Positions 54,496 through 64,000 of a stretch of DNA of 64,000 nucleotides are shown here, piece after piece. Source of the stretch: Hsuehochloa calcarea. Taxonomy: Eukaryota > Streptophyta > Magnoliopsida > Poales > Poaceae. The translations under genes were made by a program, and so were the position numbers. The stretch's first letter is position 1, and each line of letters opens with the position of its first letter. The notes beneath the pieces are model-generated. The model was not told where the DNA came from and searched no databases. It saw nothing but the letters and a program-made list of their open reading frames with translations. The stretch is from assembly GCA_036346395.1 (NCBI GenBank), contig CM070604.1:47457662-47521661 (forward strand), in the 5' to 3' direction.

Positions 54496-54587
54496 ATTGC
54501 ATACTTATATTTAAGGTATTCTATTTCAAGTATAATAAGTAATTGCATACTTATATTTAAGGTATTCTATTTCAAGTATAATAAGTA
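54496..54587. repeat. Perfect 46-bp tandem duplication
   Basis: attgcatacttatatttaag... at 54,496-54,541 and 54,542-54,587, identical. Confidence 0.97.
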
Positions 54588-54786
54588 ATTATATAACTTT
54601 GCAAATTTATCCTCTTCTTATATGTAGCATGTATGGATTTGTTTTGTGATAGCTATATACTTAATAAGAAAGTATCCTAATTTCTTCCGTACATATCCCA
54701 ATTATATCCCAATGATTTATTAATTGGTGTGTGTACCCACACACATAGAGAATCTTATGATAATATGTTCATGCGTGTCAGGACTT

Positions 54787-56520
54787 CTATTTCTTGTGAA
54801 GATGTCGTCTGCTCATTCTCCATGATCGTCGCCACATGCGTCTGATGCAACGTCCTCTCGAAAATCCAAGTGCAATAGAAGATGAATATCGAAAAGGCAC
54901 GAGGGCCGATTTACCATCACGGATGTCGATGCGTCTGGGACCCCTCTCAATCCTCGCCGAGTAGCATCCGCATTTCGGAGAACGGTTGGAATAGTTGCAC
55001 GAGAACGGGTCAAGATCACCTACGATTCGTGGAAGGAGTTGACCGATGCTCAGAAAGATGCGTTGGTGACGGAAATTTTCCAATCGTTCAAGATCCTAAA
55101 AGAACACCAAGCCTCCGTGCGATGACAAGCGTTGCTAGCGGCGTGCAAAGCATGGAAGAATTTCAAGAGTACATTTATCAAGAAATACGGGGAGAAGGAT
55201 CTGACATCCTTCCATAAGTATTTTTTCATGGAACCATACTAGCAAGGATTTGTAGCGAAAAAGATGTTAGATGATTTTAGGAGTGAAAGTGCGGTGAACA
55301 GGGCCCTCCAAGCAAAAAAACACGCACCCCCACAGACTCGGCACCGCTGGTATGCGGGTAAAATCCCGCAATGGAGGAAGGAGGATGAGCAGGCTATCCT
55401 ATAGGAGGGCTCTCCGCCATTTGTCAGTATCCCTGATGAGCGCCCCTGAAACTGGATAATAGTAAGGTCATCTACCGTCTCTTCGGGGGCTATCTCCTTT
55501 CCAAACCCCACGGATGAGGAAGTGTCTCAGCACCTGGTAAGATATCGAACTATCTAGTTTATAATTACTCCATAACTTCATAGGAAGTGAAATAACATGT
55601 CAGGCTCTTGCAGGAAGCGTTGAGTGCAGAATCTTCCCAATGCTCATTCCAGTAGTCCCAATGCTCTACGGTCTTGGAAAACAAGGAGCACCGGGTCGCA
55701 CGAGAAGCCTTGGTGCTTACGTTCCATGGAAATAGGGATTCTCAGAGGACTCCTTAGCGTGCCGGAGTAGGAAGAGAGTTAAAACCGAGCATGAAGCACG
55801 GATACGAGAGGAGATCACTGATGCAGTCAGAGATGAGATGTGACGACAAATAAAGAGCATTGGGGAAAGATTTAGGGGAAATCAGTTGCAAGCCCCCGCA
55901 GCTACTGTGCTAGCCATCCCCAACTGTCGGAGTAGCTACGCGTCCAACCCCACCTCAGAAAGGGATTGTAGATTTCCTGTCGATGACATCCTGGTAATAA
56001 TTATTATCTTTGGAATACTCGATCTATTGATAGGCCCGTTGGAGTAGCTAATTTTGTATCGTTATGTAGATGGCTATGAAGTGCAAGCTTCAAGTGAGAT
56101 ATGCCTTCGTTGACCTAGACACTGCTTAGGACCAGGATATCCATCCGGTGCCGGGGCCTTGGTGCACGGTGTAAATCTAGCGCCGGGTTTCGCAAAAGTG
56201 AGTGTGGACAGTGTTTGTGCTAATATCAAGGTCGTCCCACTGTAGATGCCCCAAACAACGAGGTCGTGACTCTAGGGCAAGCCATTGAAACATTCATCCA
56301 GTAGCGCAAGAGGGACATCTGCTTGGAGCTACCTACACCGGTGTCAACTTCACATGAAAGTCCTGCAACGGTCCCAAGTCCATCGGAGCTATCTGCACCA
56401 GAGCTACCTGCACCAATACGACAAGGGCTCGATGAATCAGATGCATCTACACATCGTGCTCGGTTGACTCCCGTGAAGTTGACCTCTAAAAAGTGAGACG
56501 GCAAGGGCAAATCGAAGAAG
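54787..56520 (+). pseudogene. Ptta/En-Spm-type protein pseudogene of CACTA element 3
   Basis: Recognisable pieces in changing frames: RERVKITYDSWKELTDAQKD then ALVTEIFQSFKI near 55,000-55,095; AWKNFKSTFIKKYGEKDLTS near 55,150; the basic segment AKKHAPPQTRHRWYAGKIPQW near 55,312-55,375; EEITDAVRDEM and RQIKSIGERFRGNQLQAPAA near 55,805-55,905; and a Ser/Pro/Glu-rich tail near 56,320-56,480. The order fits the Transposase_24-like second gene of CACTA elements. It shares a strand with the Ulp1-like gene that follows about 450 bp later. Many stops; inactive. Confidence 0.65.
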
Positions 56521-56929
56521 CCGATGTTATCCCCTTTTTGTCGTTGGCTCGAAATTCATACTAGGTGAGTCGTTGGTCATCCCGGTAGAGTGCCTCCAAA
56601 CCCTAGGATTAGCTTGCCAGAGATTGCATGCATGGTACATGGAACAAGCCAACAAGAAGGATGGATAATGGCTCTCGGTTGTCAATGTCTAGTTCAGGCC
56701 GCATCTTCTTCACCACGAGGTTCAAGACCGTGTCTCCACGGTGACCTTCGATGACTTGTTCTTACTCTTCAACCTCGACGCTCTCGACGCCTCACTCATG
56801 GGATGCTGGACACTGTAATTGTGTACAATCACGGTCTATATTCGTTTAATACCGATAAATATCATATATAACTCCTTGCTTTTGTACATATATATAGATA
56901 CATGATTTCTGATGCCAGATCAAGAAAAT

Positions 56930-57804
56930 CACCAGTAGGTTTCATCGACCCATACTTTGTCTCCATGCAAAGCATCCAGGAGAATGCATCCATCGTCGAC
57001 GGTTACATGACGAAGTCATGGCTGGCTCACCACAACAAGGAATTTATACTTTTGCCCTACAACCAGGGGTAAGTGTTGTACTAGTGGCTATACTTGTTGA
57101 TTTGTACTTTATAAGCAATACAAACTTAGGTTTAATGACCATGACGACATACTTGTGTAGGTTCCACTGGATTTTAATTGTAATTATACCAAAATTGAAT
57201 AAGATAATATACCTTGATTCCCTAAAGATTGTCAAACACGACTTCACAGTTATTCGACAATTAATTGACAAGTAAATACATTTCCTCCATATATAACTCT
57301 ATTGTAGTCTTTCCTTCCTTTGCAATGGCTAATGCTAACTTTTTGGAATCACGTAGGTCGTTCGCCGCATACGTTGCTACTAGAGGGAGATCCAAGGGAG
57401 GGATCAGCGCCTTGCAACACGATCTAAATTTCTTGGTATTCACTAGTACACATTAATCGTATATAACACTTCATAGTAATGCCTCTTAAACTAACCAATT
57501 CTATTTTTACAGTACCGCCAGCAGCCGCCGGGCAATACCTGTGGATGCTATGTTTGCCATAATATGCAACTACTCCTCGGTTCCACGATGATCAATGATC
57601 CTCGGGTTTGTCAATCTTGCAATAATTATTTCATACTTATCTATTTATATATATGCACGACTTTAATCTTCCTAGCAACAGGTTGTGACCATCGCTACGA
57701 CTACGTTGGAACAGGTTGAGCTCAACTATATTCGAGGACAATTTGCATACTTCTTGTTGAGTGATGTCATAAAACCAGATGGGGAGTTTCACAATGTAGA
57801 TTGA
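56930..57804 (+). pseudogene. Ulp1-like (C48) cysteine protease of CACTA element 3, copy B
   Basis: Exon-like pieces: VGFIDPYFVSMQSIQENASI, then YMTKSWLAHHNKEFILLPYN; a 92-bp intron (57,069-57,160, GT...AG) that joins NQG to FHWILIVIIPKLNKIIYLDS (catalytic His in HW, catalytic Asp in YLDS); SFAAYVATRGRSKGGISALQ; then PPGNTCGCYVC with the catalytic Cys; and a final exon ending FAYFLLSDVIKPDGEFHNVD with stop at 57,802-57,804. The His, Asp and Cys of the Ulp1 fold are all present here, unlike in copy A. The 5' part is frame-damaged, so I mark it as a pseudogene. Role in CACTA biology unknown. Confidence 0.75.
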
Positions 57805-58800
57805 ACTTGATTGTGATAAGATTGAACTTAATGGTATATGTGTGTATTTGTTCATGAATGATTAATTTTAGTTCATTTGAGTTAATTGATTTGTGAAATG
57901 GATGTGCTTGTTTATGAAATGAATGTGAATTGGATGTATACATGTACTTGTTGTGTTTTTGCTTGTTTCAGAGTGCATGGCTAGTATTCCCTGAGGCTAG
58001 TCAGTAAACAGAAATAGATTTAGCAATACAAAAGAATATCACAGATGGTTCCTTAGGACAGACCGTTTGTGATATATCAGCTATCACAAACGATTTTATT
58101 TACAAACCGTCTATTACATACGGCTCTGAGTTAATAACCGTCTGTGATAGTTTGCATGACGGCGTTATGTCATTATTGACCAATAAACTCAGATAACTCA
58201 CGAAACTGTCTATAATAACATTTTTGAACCATCTATGATATCCTTTTCTGCAGTAGTGCTAGCACTCTAGCTAGAGTTTTTGAACTTTTATTCTGATCGC
58301 CGGAACTCATTTCATCTCAGCAAATTATCAACTGGCGAAAGATCTGCATGCGCTACAGCGCCAATTGATCGGTGTGATGATCTAACTGTATACCGAAACA
58401 CGTTGGCAGTGTAGCTAGTAATGGGATCTACACCGACTGATAGATGACAACTCCAGAGTATTCCATGGATACGTGTATAGTTCGTTCTTTGCATCTACAT
58501 ACATGCCAACTGCTGTTGAATTGTCAACTAGTACAAGAGCAGCTCAAGTTGTTCCATATGACCATATACGTACCATGCACCTGCGCGCTTCACCTGGTCT
58601 CAGCAAGAGAATGGAAGAATCCAGGAACGGGTGGAACCGTGGAAGCAAAACACAGTGATTGCTACTACTCTGCTAAGTACGTGGCCACCCAGAATCCGGA
58701 CAATAGCTAGCGCTCCCAGCCGCATCTCCATCCCATCGCCTCACAGTGATTGCTACTACTGCCGCACGGTCGATCTTTGAAAAGAAAAAAAATATTTTAT
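57043..58800. repeat. Duplicated block, copy B (partner at 9,274-11,600)
   Basis: Same order of landmarks as copy A: Ulp1 end, CACTA terminus, then ctctagctag, ctgatcgccggaactcattt, gatctgcatgcgctacag, ctacaccgact, gcgcgcttcacctgg and acgtggccacccagaatccg. It lacks the TRIM and most of the (ccatct)n repeat, and has a few other small indels. Confidence 0.9.
58040..58258. repeat. Right end of CACTA element 3
   Basis: accgtctgtgat / atcacaaacgg subterminal words, then the terminus TTTTCTGCAGTAGTG (58,244-58,258), i.e. CACTACTGCAGAAAA in reverse. No matching left terminus is found upstream, so the element is truncated on its left. Confidence 0.8.
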
Positions 58801-58934
58801 GCGTATATTTTTACTACTTAAAAATTAGATTTCGTGATCGTCCATCCTCCCATATTCTTCTGTGTCCGTTAGATCTCCGAGCGGATCACCGACGGCAAGA
58901 TCTCGTAGTGCGGCAGGCAACCCTATTTGTTGGC

Positions 58935-59832
58935 CCAGTTCTAAGAGAAAACTCACACATTGTACAAATAAATAGAGAGAACATTGAAGAATTTGCCTCG
59001 GCCCCAACTACGTAGCCGAGTTTTCTAAATTTCTCTATTCTCTTGCTTTTTTTCTTACAAAATTGGTTACAAGCCTCCTCATTATATAGGCTAATACTCT
59101 CCGACTAACATACGTACTCGGACTTTAAGTTGGTCACGACTTCAACTTGAGTAACACACGGAGACGGACTCTACTGCATCTCAAACTCGATTTAAACTCT
59201 AAGTCAAGATTATTTTATTGTTGTGATATAGCTAAGAGATAACAATAAAAACACTATTAAAGATACCCTTATAGCGATTACTACTGCTGTTTCGATCTCA
59301 GAAACAGACACGACTTGGCTTCAGAGACAACGCTGCTCCTCGTGTGGCTGAATGCGATGAGTAAGCCTAGACCTGCTGCAGAAAAATGACGTTGCACTTC
59401 CGGAGAGACTTGTTCACGTATGGCCTGAAGTGGCTGTAGCCTCCACGACGCGCCGAGACCCGATTCGCCGAAAGAGTTTTTCTTTCTTTTTTCGATCGGA
59501 TGTCGCCTTTTCCTCTGGCACTGATACCATCTTTTAGCTCAGTTCCAAGAGAAAACTCACACATTGTACAAATAAATAGAGAGAACATATGAGAATTTGT
59601 CCAGCCACAACTGGCTAGCCAAGTTTTCTAAATTTCTCTATTCTCTTGCTTTTTATCTTACAAAATTGGTTACAACCCTCCTCATTTTACAGGCTAATAC
59701 TCTCTACTCTCTGACTAACATACGTGCTCGAACTTTAAGTTGGTCACGATTTCAACTTGAGTAACACATGGAGACGAACTCTACTACGTCTCGAACTTGA
59801 TTTAAACTCTAAGTCAAGATTATTTCCAACAC
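58935..59832 (-). mobile_element. TRIM-like miniature LTR element
   Basis: LTRs at 58,935-59,218 and 59,540-59,832 (cagttcNaagagaaaactca...taagtcaagattattt), the right one ending TTTCCAACA. The 321-bp interior has no reverse transcriptase and ends in a PBS-like minus-strand TGGTATCAGTGCC (59,517-59,529). The left LTR lacks the terminal TCCAACA, so it is slightly truncated. Confidence 0.82.
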
Positions 59833-62789
59833 TATCCTCTTACCTCCCACGCTCCGCCCAACGGCCACGCACGTGCTGCCCTCCATTCCTCTCCTATATC
59901 TCCACCTCCTGATGCGGTTTACTCGTTGTTTCTCCTGTTCCCCTCTCCCCCCATGATCAAGCAACAACTACTCCCATCTTTCCTCTCCCTTCAATATAAT
60001 CCACAAATCCATATTACCCTCAATCAATCGTACCATCCCATCCCCTCGTCTCCCGATTTGCGTCTGCTTGGCCGCCACCGCCTCCTCCTCTTGGCTGCCA
60101 GTTCTGCTATTGAACCATTAGGCTGAAGCCAATCTCACAAGGCAAGGCCCATGTTCTCCTCTCTATCAAGCAATGGCACACCCTTGTTGCCATAGATCCG
60201 ATGATAGCATGGCGTCCTCAGCCTCGATCTAGCAACGGGAGTTTCATCCTTCACACCACCCCACCGCTACGGCTCCAAGTGCCCACACCGCTGCTGCTGC
60301 TCCAAGCGCCCACACCATCACTACCACTCCATGCTGCCTCTCCTTCTCTCCAGGTGCTGTCGTTGCCCCTGCTGGCACTTGCGCCCCTTCTCTCCAGGCA
60401 CCCAACCACCGATTCCCATGCTAGCACCCATGCTGTCATTGCCACTCCGAGCGCCCAAGCCATCGCCGCCTCCACCTGCGCCGCTACTACCGCTCCATGC
60501 GCCCTCCACTTCTATCCGGGTGCCGCCATTACATCTGCTCGCAGCTGAGCCAGAGCCGTCACCGTCCCTAGGTTCGCACTGCTGCCTCCCCTTCCTCCTC
60601 TTTGGCTTGCATCTATTTGGGATGCAGGTCAAGGGGCAAGCCAACGGTGGTGACAAGGTGCACATCTACAACGAGCAAGATGCCCAGATCTGACCGATGG
60701 CATGGACGAGGCCCACATCTAGCCATGGATCTGAGGCGGCATGGAGGATTGGGAACAAAGGATAAGATGAGGTGGCAACGCGATGCGCACTGACGGATCT
60801 GGTGGCTGTGGTGGTAAGGACGGTCGAATTTGGCGGAAAGGATGTCGGCGGCACCGCTGTCACCACCACCGCCCGCGCCCTTGCCGCCTCCAGAGCCACC
60901 CCGCGCTGCATCTCACTGCTAGAGCCCCACCGAACCACATCCTACCGTGCGCCTGTTGTCATCCGGCCTAAGGAGATGACGACGTCCAGGAAGCCATGGT
61001 TTGGACCCTGTCCCCATGCCCGCCCCTCGGCCTGACCTTAACCTGAATGGTGTGGTGGTAGCGGCGGGTATCCAGGGGAGGGAGAGCACAATTTGGGGTT
61101 GTTTGGCAAACCCAAGTGGGAAAGGAGGCGATGAGATGATAGCGAACATAGGCGGCGTTGGCAGCTGGCAAGATTACGGTAGCAGCATGTCCGTTCTTCT
61201 TTATCTTCTGTCTGCTCTCACTTTCCACTTCTTGCTCAGGGCTTTATATTGTACGATTTAGTTTGTGAGCTTTGGCTGGGTGGGGAATTATACTAAAAGC
61301 TTGAATCTTTCATTAATTCTCACTATAAGGCTTTGGACTCTTGGATTAAATGTTTATTTGTAATTTGGACTGTGAGGATGCAGATCACGATCTGTTTGTA
61401 ATTTGGACGTGTTTGCTTAATTCTTAAACAAAGTGCTCAATACAGATAAATACTCCACCATCTCATAATAGGTTGTTTAGTTCATCAACTCAATGTGCTC
61501 ATGACATACTTACCATAATATGATATTAACGATTGTATGTTGATGTTACCCTTTAGTAAATGGCTAAAGGCCCATAAGCAAACTACACTTTCTTGTTGGT
61601 GTGTTAGTGTTTTACTGCTCTATTCATCAACCTCTGTATGAAATGAATTTTTTATTCCGATCATACTAGTAGGGTGCCTGTGCGTTGCAACAGAACTCCA
61701 TAAATGATTGATACATATCAGCGGATGGTATCATAAACCATATAATAAATATAAATTTTATTTCACACAAATATAAATAGAAATATTAACTCGATATATT
61801 GCATCGCCTACTACTACCCAAAAATTAAAATTTTGAGCTCATATATTGTTTAACTTTGGAAGTTCAAGTTGATTCCGACTTGCATCTCCGACGCGCTGTC
61901 GATTTTTAACCATTACTGGCCGGCAAGGAAGAGAGCTATTTGTGGATGGCCATCTGCAATCCTGTTCGTGATATGATTGGACCATTGGAACCGCGCTACC
62001 AATTTCAACCCAAAACTTACCGGCTTCGCTCCTCTTCAGCTCAAACGGCATGATGTAATTATTTCAGCAACAGCCTGAGACCAAATTTACAATCACATTA
62101 GTCTGTGATGAACAGAAACTAAACGTCGGTAGCTAAGTTCACCATTACATGAAGTTCTCAAGACACTTTACTGATGAGACGAGAAGGCATGAGGTGATGG
62201 CACTTAAGTAACAAATGCTCATCTGAACAATATTTGGTCATGGCACTTGGTGTTGCGTGATAGAAGAGAGTATATGGCAACACAGTAGTCACAACTATAC
62301 TGCAATATGAGCTATGTGAAACCATACAATTATTTTGTTACATGGAATCCACATGAGCGGTTCTTTTGATAAAATCAAAGTCACAATCTTACCAGCACAA
62401 AAATATGAGGAAGTTTATAACTGTAGCTTTATGCACAAACATATGTTCATCAAAATTTTATCATGGAAAAGAAGGGAGTGCACCTAGTGGAAATTTGAAG
62501 TAACTACACAAATGCCAACCGTTCAAAATCAACCTTACCTTCACCTCAACTCTAGAAAGATAGGGCCTCTTCTTGGCATCATGGGAAAGTCGGACATTAC
62601 CAGGCCTCTCACCAGATTTTGTCCACTCCTTAATGCTGAAAAGCTGACTAATAAACATGGAACTAAGCTGACTACTAAACAATCTGGTATTATAGTCCAC
62701 CTTACTTGAAGAGCTGATTAGAAACATCTTATACTGTCGAATCCGGGAACGAAGGATCCCAAATTCACTGCGTTTACACACTAGTCCAT
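59833..62789. other. Unassigned region with a GC-rich island (about 60,200-61,150)
   Basis: The GC-rich part supports long ORFs on several frames of both strands, all low-complexity Pro/Leu/Ala or Arg/Gly; I recognise none. An ACTAGTAGGGTGCCTGTGCG motif at about 61,666 matches, in reverse, a motif near 37,450. The remainder is AT-rich. Confidence 0.4.
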
Positions 62790-64000
62790 GATTTCTAGTG
62801 TACACAGTCTCACAAATAGTATTATCACAATCATATCAAGCGCTTTATTAATAAGAAACATAGTTTATTACAAAATGGGCCTGAGGCCAAATAACAAAAC
62901 ATAGCGGAAGCAAATAGGTAGTAGGCCACACGATGCGCCATAGGCAATCGTCTGGAGGCGTAGCCTAAACGTTTGGATCCTCACCGTCTGGATAGAAGTC
63001 TTCTCCTGAATAATAATATTCAGCAAGGATGAGCACAACTACCGTGCTCACAAATTACACCCAATACAGAATTTAGAATGCATGCATAAGTAAACCAAGG
63101 AAGGTTGTAAGGGTTTATTTGCATAAATCAACACTTTAAATTTTAAATAATCATACTAAGTTTCAAGGCATATTTTTAATCCATAATTTAAAATCAGATT
63201 TTTAATTGACAATTTTATAGTGGATAACCTCCATATGAAACATGGTGATGGATATCCTCCTATCACATGGCTAACCGCCAAATTTTACCACAAGGATTAA
63301 CCATCCTAAGAACATGTACAGAATTATTTTTAAAACAAAAATATAGTCTAACTTAGAGTGGCTTTGCTCAGCGTGTCCATGACCGTGGACACGGCTATTC
63401 GAATAGTTTTACACTCTGTAGAGGTTGTACAGCTTTACCCACAAGAGATAATCAACTTTTAATATCCGTCTAACACACTTCCGTAGGTGTGCGACTAAGT
63501 GATTATCACGAGACCTTTACAATGCGTCATTTCAAATTAGTCATGCCCGCCAAGGTTTCACTTCCATTAGGTTAACCACCCGCCGGAAACCCCCTCTTGC
63601 GCCAAGTGAAAATATTGTCTAACCGACATCCACACACCAAAATGGCACAGCTAACAATGGAATGTTATAAATTATTCAGCATAGCCTGTCCCATTCCATG
63701 CTTGTGGTAGTACGGTGGAGTTTTGCAAGATGCGGCTCAAAGGCCGGTCCTTAACTGACTTGGGTGACTTCCAAAATAACCATTGGACCTCAATACTACC
63801 CGGATTGAGCCCGTGCATAAACCTGCACCCACCATGCATCCATTCCGCCCAAGTTCAAACCCATTTTTTACTTTTATTTTTCAAAGACATTTGCAAAAAT
63901 CTACCATGACAAAACAATGTCATAGGCTTTTAATCAATGTTTGCTGTTTTGGCTAAAATTCCCCAAAATTAAATATTTGTGATCTTAGCAATGTCTAAGC
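62790..64000 (-). repeat. Gypsy-type LTR remnant, cut by the window end
   Basis: Reverse-strand text includes aataaagcgcttgatatgat and gtgagactgtgtacactag near 62,800-62,850, and aaaactattcgaatagccgt near 63,410. This resembles the region around 41,600-41,760 of the probable solo LTR. Left limit approximate; the right end is outside. Confidence 0.5.

Noticed and set aside
60201..61260. GC-rich island as a host gene
   Set aside because: Several frames on both strands are open but all low complexity; no domain or splice pattern I can defend. Left as unassigned.
1..64000. A novel defence, biosynthetic or regulatory gene cluster
   Set aside because: Apart from one ERF gene, all recognisable coding DNA belongs to transposable elements or captured fragments; there is no gene cluster to support such a claim.

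Overview
This window is nuclear DNA of a flowering plant, almost certainly a grass. The signs are Sirevirus-type Ty1/copia elements, several CACTA (En/Spm) transposons with TNP2, Ptta-like and Ulp1-like coding remnants, TRIM-type mini LTR elements, a Tourist-like MITE, and one GC-rich single-exon gene in AT-rich surroundings. I cannot name the species. Nearly all of the 64 kb is transposable element, often nested or damaged. The only gene I would call an intact host gene is an AP2/ERF transcription factor on the minus strand at 35,745-36,401.

Layout. 1-8,660: the 3' part of a plus-strand Sirevirus (gag, protease, broken integrase, an open RT/RNase H frame, a third env-like ORF, and a 3' LTR). 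9,274-11,600: a piece of a CACTA Ulp1-type protease gene, its CACTA end and flanking DNA, interrupted by a 520-bp TRIM. This block is duplicated at 57,043-58,800, where the TRIM is absent. 11,935-22,876: a second, complete but frame-broken Sirevirus on the minus strand, with 1.6-kb LTRs, PBS, PPT and a GACCT target duplication. 25,640-26,153: a CACTA end built on a long inverted repeat. 27,066-29,060: three tandem-repeat arrays (140-bp, about 50-bp and exactly 56-bp units). 29,605-29,747: a MITE. 29,757-35,736: a degenerate CACTA element whose end lies 8 bp past the ERF stop codon. 38,015-42,032: a probable 4-kb solo gypsy LTR. 42,618-44,930: a duplicated segment around a tandem TRIM-like LTR structure. 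45,438-51,480: a structurally complete CACTA element (24-bp matching termini, GAT target duplication) that lacks the transposase catalytic domain. 52,419-54,325: an LTR-element-like region carrying a piece of an inositol-transporter gene. 54,787-58,258: a 5'-truncated CACTA element with Ptta-like and Ulp1-like pseudogenes. 58,935-59,832: another TRIM. 62,790-64,000: part of a minus-strand gypsy-type LTR.

The most unusual signal is a paired motif, CGGAA-S-TTCCG, placed twice with a 23-bp start-to-start distance. It recurs in the LTRs of both Sireviruses and in the pol-ORF3 spacer of the first, and in one LTR it lies inside a 115-bp tandem array. The next best results are the natural empty site of the TRIM in the second copy of a 1.8-2.3 kb duplication, and two unrelated CACTA elements that both kept the N-terminal transposase-associated domain but lost the catalytic core. 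I see no tRNA, rRNA, CRISPR array or bacterial-type operon. All motif counts and alignments were made by eye.
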